Shown here piece after piece: positions 9,765-18,960 of a DNA stretch of 39,815 nt. The notes under the pieces were generated by a model. It had not been told where the DNA came from, did no database searches, and worked only from the letters and a program-made list of their open reading frames with translations. The position numbers were made by a program, and so were the translations under genes. The DNA is from a virus: IMG/VR virus record IMGVR_UViG_3300025133_000268, positions 1 through 39,815 of that record; one strand, given 5' to 3'. How positions within the stretch are numbered: the first letter of the stretch is position 1; each line of letters begins with the position of its first letter.

Positions 9765-10340
9765 TCATACAATGGTGGAGACGCTACCCCCCACACCGAC
9801 CATTGGGCCACCTGCCCCTACGGCCACTCCTGCACCACCCCCCATCATAAACAACCCGGCGATTCCGGGAGCTAAAGCCACGGCCCATCGCATAGCCATC
9901 GGCCCAACCATTCCTTGGGCGGCAAAAGCTCCCGCCAAGAGGGGGATCAGCGGGACGGGATTAGCGAAGACCACCTTAGCTACATCTGCCCCGATGGCCC
10001 CGATGCTTGCTCCCACATAAGTGGCGGACGCGCTGTAAGCCGTCCCGATACCGATACCGATGGCAGCGGCCATCTGGGGGGAGACTGGTCCCACCAAACC
10101 ATTAGCGGCCACCGATCCCACTACAGTCACCGGCACCGGGGGGACCGCCACCTTCCCGTTCACCACCCCCGCCCCCACCACTCCTGTCGTGATGCCTGCC
10201 ACCACCACATTCCCCGGAACAAGGGTCCACGCCACCGTCCCGATGCCGACACCAGCCGCCACGCGCATCCATGTCGGTCCTTTAAGCGTCGGCCCTGCCG
10301 CCAAGATAGCTCCACTTACAGCCACGGGGGTAACTGGCAT
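9765..10340 (-). CDS. Hydrophobic Gly/Ala/Val-rich repeat protein (191 aa)
   Basis: I do not recognise this family. The protein is almost entirely Gly, Ala, Val, Ile and Pro, with few charged residues. It appears to hold three related modules. The first begins near residue 26 (MRVAAGVGIGT) and ends in a VPPVP-like segment; the second begins near residue 90 (MAAAIGIGIGT) and ends in NPVP; the third, shorter, begins with MRWAVALAPGIAG. The start ATG overlaps the stop of the spike gene (TAATG), so the two are likely translationally coupled. Coupling to a spike suggests a tail-tip or membrane-interacting component. A membrane protein such as a pore or holin-like factor is an alternative, because several stretches could span a bilayer. 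Function is inferred from position only. Confidence 0.75.
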   Translation of the reverse strand: MPVTPVAVSGAILAAGPTLKGPTWMRVAAGVGIGTVAWTLVPGNVVVAGITTGVVGAGVVNGKVAVPPVPVTVVGSVAANGLVGPVSPQMAAAIGIGIGTAYSASATYVGASIGAIGADVAKVVFANPVPLIPLLAGAFAAQGMVGPMAMRWAVALAPGIAGLFMMGGGAGVAVGAGGPMVGVGGSVSTIV

Positions 10341-12790
10341 TAGTTCAACCTGAAACCGGGAGCACCCACCGTCCCCGACAGGAACATAGGAAGACCAGTC
10401 ATACTATCGAGGCAGCCATCGGACACAACCCCACCGGGCATCCCCGGAGCAGTCATGTGGATGAAAGGGGCGGCAGCCGACACAGTAGCCAGCGAGTTGA
10501 TCAAGGTGCCTGCTGTGCCTGAAACCATGGCGGCTCCAGTAGCAGCTTGAAGACTGGCTACCCCGGTCATGGACTTTAGAAAAGACCCGGCACCGGGGAT
10601 GGCCTGCATCCCATTATCCAGACCCGGGACGCCGGAAACCATCTTGGCTCCCACACCCGGCCCCATTTGAGGAAGGGCCGCCCCAGTACCAACCATGTTG
10701 ATGGAACCTACACTTACTTCGGTGTTTCGCGCCCCCACCCTGAAGGTCTCCGACAACTGGCCGAAGATCACCGTGTACTCGTCTACATCCATCCCCAAAC
10801 CGCCCGTAAGAGGGGTGGAGGTAAACGTAGTGCTGCGCGATGATCCGTTAGTGGGGAGGGAGTTCTTGGGGCCGCCAAAGGTGAACTCGGCCTTGCCGTT
10901 GCAGGTGAGGCCATAGGTCTTGGAGGAAAGAGCAATAGCGTCCCCCGAGTTGACGGTCACGGAGGAGCTTGCCCCGATAGTGGTGGTGTTCGTGTCACTA
11001 ATAGCCACCTCTTTCCCAGAGATGGTGGCCTTTCCAACAGCGGTGAACTCGGCTGACTGCTTGCTTTTAAGGGAAAGAGCCAGCCCCGCCGCAGCCGGAG
11101 ATCCTTGAGGGTTGGTACCTCCGTCGGCTGCGCCCGCTGTGGAAGAACCACCACCGGAAATGGAAATGGCTCCGCCCACCGACGAAATCTCGACTCCGAC
11201 GTTGTCCGCCTGTCGGCCGCCCGTAGAGACAAGGGAAATAGCTCCCAACGCCTCGGTTTTTTGGCTCACACCGTCTTGGGTCATGCCCAGCTTAGAGGAT
11301 TTGCCCGCAGCATAGTCCTCTTCAATGCTGGGTGATCCCTTGCCCCCAAACATCTGAACCCATTGACCCCCCTTCGTGAACCCCACAAACGAAATGCGGG
11401 CAGGGTTGTCTGGGTCCCGTACTTTCAGAAGGAACGCGAAGTGTTTGGAGAGAGGGTCGGTGGGAGTGGCCGCCCGAAGCCCGCCCCCTCCTTTCACCAA
11501 AGGGAGACCGTACTGGCCGGGGAAGTTGAAAGGGTCATTCCCCACAGCAGTCCCCATCACCAACTCCACCATGGGGGCGTTAGGAGAGAGGTTGGTGGGG
11601 TCCAACACCCCGCCCGACGAACCACCCCCTCCGTCGGGGTCTTCGTTAGGGGCTGTGGGGAGAAGACGGTCGATGTCCAATCCGTCTGTTTGCTCGGTGA
11701 CGGGCAAAGTCCCGTCTGTCGTATGGGCCACCTCGATGCGGTACTCCGTGAAGACCCCGTCACCCGTATTAAGCACCCCGTTGGAATGAGCCCCATTCCC
11801 CGCCGTGTCTACCGACACGCGGTAGGTGGGCTTGCCTCCATATATGGACCCGCGCCCTGCTCCCGCCGATACGGTGCCATCAGAATCCACAAAGAGCCCA
11901 CGAGCCAGAATAGCTTGAGGGTCAAAGAGAGGGGGCATAGCCACCCCAGAATCCTCATCAAAGACCGCCGCTGTCTGAAGCTGGCCGTCTTGCTCGTCCT
12001 CCGTCAAGTCCGACGGAGGAAGGGGATACCCCCCCTCATCCACCTGCCGGTCGGAATCCCACTGCACCTCGCCATGAGTGAGTTCGGGAGGGAGAAGGTT
12101 GGCATCCCGTTGGACCATGCCGCTGTAAGTCCGGAACCCGGCTCCCGCGTGGAACTGCTGGAGCGACCGAACCACCAATGCCTGATCCTGATCTCGTAGG
12201 ATCAGTTCATTTCCCCGGCGGTTGGCCAGCGTGGCGCTCTCCGTGAGCAGAAGGTCCGATCCCTGTGAAGAGGAGGCGATGATGTTGCCCTTCTCCATCT
12301 GCCGAAGTTTGTGGCGACGGACGGAAGCAATACCTTCCAACACCTCCTGCTCTTTGGGGGTGAGTCCCAGCGTCTTAGGAGCGTGGGACCGGACATTCAG
12401 CCAGTCGTACCCCGCTTGAGTAGAGGGGACGAACCACCCCAGAATGACAGGTCTCTTAGAGTGGCCGCTCTCCCCGGGAGACTGACCGATAACACACAAA
12501 TCCCCCACTTCGGGGATAGCTCCCATGAAGTGCCGCGAGCCTGCGCTCGGGAAGGTAAGAGGAACATCGGTGGAAGGCGGACCCGGACCCGAGAGAGGTT
12601 TGAGGTCTACCACCATCTTCTTGGGGTCAACCCGCGTGACCGCTGCATAGCGGATAGGGAAAACACTCCCCCCACTCACATCAGAAGTAGCGAGGTTTCC
12701 CGGAGCAAAGTTGCGGTTGATCTCTCCGTCTGTCACCCCGCCATTAGGGTTAGGGGCAACAGTGGTGCCCCCTTCGTTATTCGCGCCCAT
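10340..12790 (-). CDS. Baseplate spike protein, gpV/gp5-like (816 aa)
   Basis: This is probably the central spike at the end of the tail tube that contacts or pierces the host envelope. Residues about 45-125 resemble the OB-fold of gpV/gp45 spike proteins: alternating strands with RYAAVTRVD, an EVGDLCVIGQ turn and RPVILGWFVP at the end. A section around residues 175-235 contains repeated hydrophilic strands (GSDLLLTES, NELILRDQDQALVV). From about residue 520 to 660 are Ser/Thr/Gly-rich strands with the look of a triple-stranded beta-helix (GVEISSVGGAISISGG, KATISGKEVAISDTNTTTIG). The C-terminus is Gly/Ala/Met-rich. The gene starts within the stop of the hub gene (TAATG), and GAGGAAGG supplies the ribosome site. 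gpV-like spikes are typical of contractile tails. Assignment is from pattern and position. Confidence 0.75.
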   Translation of the reverse strand: MGANNEGGTTVAPNPNGGVTDGEINRNFAPGNLATSDVSGGSVFPIRYAAVTRVDPKKMVVDLKPLSGPGPPSTDVPLTFPSAGSRHFMGAIPEVGDLCVIGQSPGESGHSKRPVILGWFVPSTQAGYDWLNVRSHAPKTLGLTPKEQEVLEGIASVRRHKLRQMEKGNIIASSSQGSDLLLTESATLANRRGNELILRDQDQALVVRSLQQFHAGAGFRTYSGMVQRDANLLPPELTHGEVQWDSDRQVDEGGYPLPPSDLTEDEQDGQLQTAAVFDEDSGVAMPPLFDPQAILARGLFVDSDGTVSAGAGRGSIYGGKPTYRVSVDTAGNGAHSNGVLNTGDGVFTEYRIEVAHTTDGTLPVTEQTDGLDIDRLLPTAPNEDPDGGGGSSGGVLDPTNLSPNAPMVELVMGTAVGNDPFNFPGQYGLPLVKGGGGLRAATPTDPLSKHFAFLLKVRDPDNPARISFVGFTKGGQWVQMFGGKGSPSIEEDYAAGKSSKLGMTQDGVSQKTEALGAISLVSTGGRQADNVGVEISSVGGAISISGGGSSTAGAADGGTNPQGSPAAAGLALSLKSKQSAEFTAVGKATISGKEVAISDTNTTTIGASSSVTVNSGDAIALSSKTYGLTCNGKAEFTFGGPKNSLPTNGSSRSTTFTSTPLTGGLGMDVDEYTVIFGQLSETFRVGARNTEVSVGSINMVGTGAALPQMGPGVGAKMVSGVPGLDNGMQAIPGAGSFLKSMTGVASLQAATGAAMVSGTAGTLINSLATVSAAAPFIHMTAPGMPGGVVSDGCLDSMTGLPMFLSGTVGAPGFRLN

Positions 12791-15700
12791 TATTCACCTT
12801 CCTCTGTATCAGCGGCCTCATCGCTGTCTTCGCCAACGGCCTCGACAGGCTCCCTCAAACTATCTTGAGTGTAAGCTCTATTGAAAGGACTACCCGGACC
12901 CGCCCCAACCATAGGAGTCTCCCCTCCCCTTCTCTCTTCTTCGTCCTCGTCCTCGGGGTAGTAGAAGCTATCCGGGATGCCGGGAATCCTCCGGTCTTCG
13001 TCCAGTACTTCAATATGGTAAGTGCTCTTTCCGTCGAAAGAGGGGATCTCCAAGTCTTCCAGATCCTTCACGGCACTTGTTATTTGCTGCACCCCTCCCT
13101 GCACCTCGCGCCCCAAGTCTTCGTACCCGGCCACGAAACTCTCACCGAGAGATCGGTAGTGGTCCAAAGCGGAACCGGCCCGAGTGTCAAGGTGCTCACC
13201 GGCCAGAGTCTCTTTGGTGAGCTTCCAGTCCGTCCCAGCAGTGATGGCTTGATCCTTCAGCCATTCGGCCATCGCCTCGTCCCCATGGATTTGGACGAAC
13301 TCGCCTGAAAAGGCTTGCATGTAGTACTGGGCTTCCACCCCGTTACACAAACAGATTCCGCCGTCCTCGGCAGTGATAGAGGCCAACTCGTCGATAGACA
13401 TGTTGGAGGTGTAGGATTGACCCCGGCTTCGCGAAGATACCGGAGTGTTGCGGACAAACACCTTTCCTTCTTCAGCTTCGGCAAGGAGTTTTTCAACCGC
13501 GCCTTCAAGCTCATTGGTCGTCACTTCCAGCCCCGCTGCGAGGTCGGCTTTCTGCTCGGGAGTGAGAACAGTGAAGGCGTGGGCCACCCCCGCCTCTTTA
13601 CCTCCTCCTCCCGCGATCAGCGCGGCCATGAACTGCTCGATAGCAGCCATGGAGTTGGTGTCGGTGGGGGTTCCTTCTATATTCAGGAGGCCTTTGTAAG
13701 AAACGATATTCAACCCACGCCCGTAAGCCAAGCTGCCGTACACTTCGTAACCACTGTTATCCGAGACCGGCAGGACCAAAGAGTGGTCCGGCAACTCTAC
13801 GAGTTCGTCGGTCACAATCTGCGGAGTCCCGTTTGGGGAATCCACCACGTTTGGGAACCCTGCCAGAAGGTCTCCTTTCGCCGTCTTCAACTTTGTGAGG
13901 TAACTCTGATCCACCTTCCCCTTCGGCGTTGCCTGCTGCCGAAGCTCCCGTTCTTTTTTAACCGCCGCGTTTTCCGCAAGCTGGTAGAGGTTGCCCAACG
14001 AGTTGGCAGCTTGAGTGGAGATGTTTTCAATGGCCTTGAGATCACTCTGTCGCCATACTCTCGTGGCCTTGAGGCTTGAATCCGCTACGAGCCGATTTCG
14101 TTGTTGAGGTTTCAAAGATTGCGCGAAGTTATCCAACTTTGTCTTTTTGGCCGCGTACCTCGTGTCGGTCTGGACTTCGGCCTTGTTCGCCCACGCATCA
14201 ATAAGGGTGAGGAACTCCAGATAGCCCCCGGACTTTGCCACACCCCCCGCATCGCTGTTTCCGAAACGATCTCCACATGGGTCCTCTACATTGCGAGGGC
14301 TGGCAAAGAGCGACATCCCATCCCCCATGGCGGTTTTGAGTCCGCTTGTGCTCACCTGCCATGCGGTGAAAGGAGTAGGACTTGCCCCCTGCATCCCTAT
14401 CCTGCGTTTGGTGACAATCCGTTGGAAGGTGACGAAACGAATGTCGTCGGTAGTCACATCTACATAGCGTGCACCCTCCTCATCACTGTCCGTAGCGGTG
14501 GTGCCGTACACCCGGAAAGCCCGCTTGGGCATTCCCTTACCCACTTTAATGCGGCTGCCGCTTTGGGTTAGAAGGGTGATCTCGTTCGCTACCTCGGGCT
14601 TACCGGGAGGAGCATCCCCTATCCTCCCGCTATCACCGTCAAGGGTGATTTCCGAGGGGGCTTGGTCCGCCTCATCGGGTGCCGAAGAAGAGAAATACCG
14701 GTACTGTCCCTGAATACTCTGGTGGCCGTAGAGGTTCTTGGTCGCCGTCTGGAGGGACATCCAGTTTCCGAGCAGGTCCGCATCCGCGATGTTACTCAAG
14801 GTGCGCTGCATCACCCCCAAAAGAGCCGACCCGAAGTTCGTGGCTATCTTGTCCTTCGGGTACTCCTTGAGCCACTTTGCGAGTCCCCCGGTGTGTTGGA
14901 GGGCTTGGACTTTCTCAAAGATCCCCCCCTCCCCGAACTCGCTCACCACTTCAGTGTAGGTGACGATTGAGTCCTGTTCCGGTTCGTTCGATTGAGCGAG
15001 GAAGTACTGTTCGTCGTTCTCGGGGTCCCGGCGCAACACTCCCAATGTCAGAGCAAAATCCAAAAACGATTGGGCTGACCCGAGTTGAATCCCCGCTGCG
15101 AAAGTCCGAGGGTTCAACTTGTCAGGATCGAGGGCCATCACGCAGTTGGGGTAGCCCATGATCCGGGGAGGCCCAGAAGGTTCTCCGCCCTCGGACCCCA
15201 GCAAGTCCTCGGTGTAGACGTACAAAGGCATGGGAGGGTACTCGCCGGGAGCCGAGAGGCGCACATCCCCCAAAGTGGGAATAGGCTGCGAGCCGCTCCC
15301 ATCACTCCGGTCTGGCATCCCCGGTGGCAGGAACTTCGCCCGTTTGGCTACGCCGTTGATAGTGGTCTGGCACGCACCCCCCACGGCATAGGAGTGGCTC
15401 ATGCTCTTGATGTAGAAGAACGCATCCTGACATTCCACATACACCGGGTAGCCGGGACGCAGTTCAGGACGAATGGGAATGGTGATGGAAGCTGACTTCA
15501 TCTCAACATTGTTGAGATCAAGGCGCATCATCGCGCTGACAAACATCTGCCCAGAACTCGACATGTACTGGGACTCAAAGTTGGCTTCTTTCCAGCCGAA
15601 CTCCGCCACCAGACGCCAATCAATGAACTTACCTTGCCGAGTGCCAAACTCCCCGTCGAGGATTCCCGTGAAGTTTTGGAACAGCCCGCCTGACCCCTTG

Positions 15701-16983
15701 ACGTAGGTAGACGTAGGCTCGCTGTGGGATTCAGAAATGGAGATGAGATCCCGATCCTTGATGCAGTAGACGGGGTCGGTGCTGGTGTCGAGATTATAGA
15801 AAGGGGGCTTAAAGACAATGTCGCCGTCTACATCTTGATAGAACTCAAACCCGGAGAGACCCTTGACCGTGTCGGCAATCTCCATCTTCGACATGTATTC
15901 CGCATCGAACATGTTGGGCTGACCCATCCGGCCAAGGTCCAACACGAACGCCTGCATCTTCAGCACGCTCTGCTTCGTGCCCTCCTGATCGACAATAGCC
16001 TCCTCAAACGCACTGGCCCGGTAGCCCACCGTGCGGGCGGCGGCTTGGTAGTTGGCCTTAGCATCAGGGTTGAAGTTCTTGGGAAGCTCAATGCCAAAGG
16101 ACTTAATGAACTCCGCCCCTTTGGCAGCGTTCCCTTTCACATCGAACATGCCAATAAAGGCTTGTTCAAAAGCATTAAAAAGAGAGCCATCGGCTCCATA
16201 CATACGCAGCCGCGTAGATGCCTCCCCCCATCTTTTCTCCCACCATAGAGCCGCATGTTTGTAGAGGCTCTTGCCGGTCCCATCCGCCACAGCGGAGATG
16301 TTAGCCTTCTGGGCAATCGTCCAGTTCACCCCAAACGCCGATCCAAACCCCACCCGCATCAACGTGTAGATGATGGAATAAGGGGACATCCCATTCATCT
16401 TGTGGCCCGTCAGATCGATGCCGCCCCCGTCATCCTTGGGGGAAGTTCCGAACACCGACCCGTTGGTGTTGATCTGAAGGTACTGCCAGAAATGGAGGAT
16501 GTTGGAGCAGGACAGGTTGGCCGTGTAGAAGCCACCCGAATACTCATGGGAGACCTCCGTCACCACTCCCCGGAAGGTTTGATAGTACGGATAGACGGGA
16601 ACTTTCTCATCGGCATCTGTGGTGCTCTCTTGCCCCTTGGCCGCGTAGCCCGCCACCGGGAAATACCCTCGCATGAGGATGAGGACTTCAAGGCCGGGTA
16701 CCAGAACGTAGTTCCCATCGTGAGAGAAAACGGACGCATCATTGGTAGGGATGGACATCGACAGGCTGGCCGTCGAGACCGGCTCGGTCGTGGGGTCACA
16801 CGACACCTGTGTGATGTACTTGTTGAAGTCGAGCTTGTTGTTACAGGTGGCACATGAAGCGAACTGGGTGTGGCCGTTGATCAGAACGATACAATCCGGC
16901 GTATGGCGCACCACCGTTTGAGAACCCAAACGGTAAGTGCCCGCGTAAGGGCGGTTGCCAAAGCTGTTGTCACCTACAGACAT
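12790..16983 (-). CDS. Baseplate hub protein with N-terminal Cys4 cluster (1397 aa)
   Basis: This probably forms the hub connecting tube and spike, as gp27/gpD do. The N-terminal 180 residues have hub-like features: a beta-rich section with SLSMSIPTNDAS, VPGLEVLILMRG and then FRGVVTEVSHEYSGG followed by ANLSCSNILHF, which matches the strand order of gpD-type hub domains. Cys31, Cys44, Cys47 and Cys62 form a likely zinc site, which is not a standard feature of gp27. The rest is far longer than usual hub proteins (about 350-400 aa). It has a mixed alpha/beta middle, a helical section around residues 1150-1220, and a strongly acidic tail ending in EEGE. It lies between the two gp53/LysM-like genes and the spike, the expected place. 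The start has only a weak ribosome site. Confidence 0.7.
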   Translation of the reverse strand: MSVGDNSFGNRPYAGTYRLGSQTVVRHTPDCIVLINGHTQFASCATCNNKLDFNKYITQVSCDPTTEPVSTASLSMSIPTNDASVFSHDGNYVLVPGLEVLILMRGYFPVAGYAAKGQESTTDADEKVPVYPYYQTFRGVVTEVSHEYSGGFYTANLSCSNILHFWQYLQINTNGSVFGTSPKDDGGGIDLTGHKMNGMSPYSIIYTLMRVGFGSAFGVNWTIAQKANISAVADGTGKSLYKHAALWWEKRWGEASTRLRMYGADGSLFNAFEQAFIGMFDVKGNAAKGAEFIKSFGIELPKNFNPDAKANYQAAARTVGYRASAFEEAIVDQEGTKQSVLKMQAFVLDLGRMGQPNMFDAEYMSKMEIADTVKGLSGFEFYQDVDGDIVFKPPFYNLDTSTDPVYCIKDRDLISISESHSEPTSTYVKGSGGLFQNFTGILDGEFGTRQGKFIDWRLVAEFGWKEANFESQYMSSSGQMFVSAMMRLDLNNVEMKSASITIPIRPELRPGYPVYVECQDAFFYIKSMSHSYAVGGACQTTINGVAKRAKFLPPGMPDRSDGSGSQPIPTLGDVRLSAPGEYPPMPLYVYTEDLLGSEGGEPSGPPRIMGYPNCVMALDPDKLNPRTFAAGIQLGSAQSFLDFALTLGVLRRDPENDEQYFLAQSNEPEQDSIVTYTEVVSEFGEGGIFEKVQALQHTGGLAKWLKEYPKDKIATNFGSALLGVMQRTLSNIADADLLGNWMSLQTATKNLYGHQSIQGQYRYFSSSAPDEADQAPSEITLDGDSGRIGDAPPGKPEVANEITLLTQSGSRIKVGKGMPKRAFRVYGTTATDSDEEGARYVDVTTDDIRFVTFQRIVTKRRIGMQGASPTPFTAWQVSTSGLKTAMGDGMSLFASPRNVEDPCGDRFGNSDAGGVAKSGGYLEFLTLIDAWANKAEVQTDTRYAAKKTKLDNFAQSLKPQQRNRLVADSSLKATRVWRQSDLKAIENISTQAANSLGNLYQLAENAAVKKERELRQQATPKGKVDQSYLTKLKTAKGDLLAGFPNVVDSPNGTPQIVTDELVELPDHSLVLPVSDNSGYEVYGSLAYGRGLNIVSYKGLLNIEGTPTDTNSMAAIEQFMAALIAGGGGKEAGVAHAFTVLTPEQKADLAAGLEVTTNELEGAVEKLLAEAEEGKVFVRNTPVSSRSRGQSYTSNMSIDELASITAEDGGICLCNGVEAQYYMQAFSGEFVQIHGDEAMAEWLKDQAITAGTDWKLTKETLAGEHLDTRAGSALDHYRSLGESFVAGYEDLGREVQGGVQQITSAVKDLEDLEIPSFDGKSTYHIEVLDEDRRIPGIPDSFYYPEDEDEEERRGGETPMVGAGPGSPFNRAYTQDSLREPVEAVGEDSDEAADTEEGE

Positions 16984-17005
16984 GTTGCACCATACCGCTC
17001 AACCA

Positions 17006-18325
17006 TCACTCCCCTCCCGGCGTGAGGTTCGGGGGGGTTAGCGATTCGGGAGCCCCGCTAAAGGGAACCCCCAGATTTTGAAGCGGACTCTGGCCGTGTT
17101 GGGACTGCTCCGCCAGATACTCCACTGCTTCTTGGGCCTGTGCGATGCCGTCCTCGATCTGCCGCGCCACCCACTCCTCTGTTGCAGTGGCCCCACGACC
17201 AGCCAAGCCGTCACGGCCCGACATTTCCAACCAGCCTCCGGCCCTGCCCTCCACATCGCTCTGCTGGGGGGTGTTTCCAATCATATCCCCCATCTCACTA
17301 AGAGAGAGGGAGCCGGGAGCGGGGGTGGGGGAAGTTTCCGGGAGGATCACAATGGGGGATTCTGCATGGTCGTACATGCGCCCCACGGTGAAGTTCATTG
17401 ACCACTTGAGGTTGTGGGGGTTCTGCTCATCGTAGCTGTATTCAAAGTTGTCGATATGCCCGACATAGGTCCACTGGTCGTAGTCGATAGCCACGGCCCC
17501 AATGTAGAGGTGCGCCTCCGTCCCGGTAACCGTGTCGTAGATGTAGCCGTTGTTGCGGTAGAACTGATAGAGAGAGATGAAGTTCTGGAAGGCGGCGCTG
17601 TCCCGCTTCGTGGCGAACTGAACGCCTGTAGGAGACACCGTTTCGTCCATGCCGGGGAAAACCCGCGCAGGGTTCTGGCCTGCCGCCCAAGCTCCCGTGG
17701 TTCCCGAGAAACTAATGGTAGGTTGAGCCTCTCCCCACCGCTCAAAGATAAAGCCGGAGCGGGAACGGTTAGAAAACTGCTGGGTTGAAACATAAGCGAT
17801 AGCCATGCTCTCGGGATTGATGAGCAACGTGAGAGGCGGAGTCTGCATCATCGCCTCCACCTGATACCGGATGTCGGCCACAGTCGTGAGGTCGGTCAAC
17901 ACAGAGCGCACATCGGTGCCCATAGTGGACTGGAGATACTGTCCCGCTGACACCGTCGAACGCAGGTTGGTCAGCACTTGTTGGGAGGCGGACCCTACTC
18001 CCGCAATCGGAATCCCCAGAGCCTCCCGGATCGTCTTCATCTGAAGGTCCCGCTCTTTACTCTCTTGGCCAACGCGCCCCATGAGGTTTACGTCCACCCC
18101 CTTGACATCAAGGGCTTCAAGAAGGGCGGGAGGGATGATAAGCCGCAAGGTAAAAGGGGAGAGTTGGCGAGCAATCTTATTGCTCCCGTCTACCGGGATA
18201 CCCTCCTGCACTTCAAAGTTAGAAGTGAGTCCGGGACCACTGGGGACGTACTCGTAACGGTCAGCGCGGTAGGTGTCCGCTGCCGCAGGGTCCGCCGCAA
18301 AGCTCTCAAAGAAACCGCCAGCCAT
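17006..18325 (-). CDS. Baseplate/tail-completion protein, LysM/gp53-like (439 aa)
   Basis: Probably joins the tail tube to the baseplate. Residues about 165-335 contain INPESMAIAY, then FERWGEAQPTISFSGTTGAW, then LYQFYRNNGYIYD and a closing beta section with YVGHIDNFEYSYD. The same order appears in the next gene upstream (18337-18957), so the two are paralogues. N-terminal domains of LysM-type baseplate proteins (PBSX XkdP, eCIS Afp7/Pvc7, T4 gp53) also begin with an NP-x-S signature; I make this link by resemblance, not by search. The N-terminal 160 residues and the Ser/Gly/Pro-rich C-terminal 100 residues are extra relative to the paralogue. AAGGGGG precedes the start. Confidence 0.65.
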   Translation of the reverse strand: MAGGFFESFAADPAAADTYRADRYEYVPSGPGLTSNFEVQEGIPVDGSNKIARQLSPFTLRLIIPPALLEALDVKGVDVNLMGRVGQESKERDLQMKTIREALGIPIAGVGSASQQVLTNLRSTVSAGQYLQSTMGTDVRSVLTDLTTVADIRYQVEAMMQTPPLTLLINPESMAIAYVSTQQFSNRSRSGFIFERWGEAQPTISFSGTTGAWAAGQNPARVFPGMDETVSPTGVQFATKRDSAAFQNFISLYQFYRNNGYIYDTVTGTEAHLYIGAVAIDYDQWTYVGHIDNFEYSYDEQNPHNLKWSMNFTVGRMYDHAESPIVILPETSPTPAPGSLSLSEMGDMIGNTPQQSDVEGRAGGWLEMSGRDGLAGRGATATEEWVARQIEDGIAQAQEAVEYLAEQSQHGQSPLQNLGVPFSGAPESLTPPNLTPGGE

Positions 18326-18336
18326 GGAACACCCCC

Positions 18337-18957
18337 TTACAGATCAAAGACCGAAGATGAAGAGTCAGCAGAAGTGCGCCACGTTTGGACCTCGGAGGAG
18401 ACCTCAAAGGCAGCGGACAGGGTGAACTGGAAAGGCTTGTCAGCACTCTCCGTCACATTGAAAGTAGTAAACCAACCGAAGTAGACGCCACCATCAAAGG
18501 TGACCTTGATCTGCCCTTGGAGAGCGATGCGCCCAGAGATGTCGTAGACACTTCCGTTGTTGTGGAAAAGAGCCAGCATGTCCAAGTAGGAGTCGTAGGC
18601 CAAGCTCTCCCGCCTCGTTCCTTGGGTCATTTCGGGTGAGGTGTTATTGGCCAGACCAGCGTAGAGCCGCATGAAGCCCCCGGTCGCCATATCGAAGTTG
18701 ATGGTCTGGGTGCCGTCGCCCCAGTGTTGCTCGACGTAGCCGCTCTTGGTCTGTGTGCGCTCCACGACTCGCTCATAGGCAATCTTCATGGAAGTAGGGT
18801 TCACATGGAGGACGAGCTTCAAGCTGTCGGGGAGAACGCTTGTGATCCCATCAGGCGCAATAATGTCAAAGATGACGGGACGCCTCCCAGTGGAAGAAAA
18901 CTCATCCTCTGCCCCTCCCGGGAAAGCTGGTCTGAAGATGGGGCGGTTCGTAGGCAT
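18337..18957 (-). CDS. Baseplate/tail-completion protein, paralogue of next gene (206 aa)
   Basis: A compact version of the domain seen in the 439-residue neighbour. Key shared points are VNPTSMKIAY, EQHWGDGTQTINFDMATGGF, a Ser-Tyr segment (ESLAYDSYLDMLALF), HNNGSVYD, and a final beta section with TFNVTESAD. It lies directly after the tape measure gene (3 bp gap), where small baseplate-adaptor or initiator proteins are usual. A C-terminal Ser-rich tail ends in SSSSVFDL. Alternative: a tail terminator of the gpU type. No LysM repeat itself is visible. Confidence 0.65.
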   Translation of the reverse strand: MPTNRPIFRPAFPGGAEDEFSSTGRRPVIFDIIAPDGITSVLPDSLKLVLHVNPTSMKIAYERVVERTQTKSGYVEQHWGDGTQTINFDMATGGFMRLYAGLANNTSPEMTQGTRRESLAYDSYLDMLALFHNNGSVYDISGRIALQGQIKVTFDGGVYFGWFTTFNVTESADKPFQFTLSAAFEVSSEVQTWRTSADSSSSVFDL

Positions 18958-18960
18958 CTA

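Noticed and set aside
9735-9845. tRNA-like GGTTCGAGACTCC T-arm on the minus strand
   Set aside because: No 5' acceptor partner for the 3' stem, no anticodon stem without mismatch, no proper D-arm and no CCA; most of it overlaps coding sequence of the 191-residue protein.
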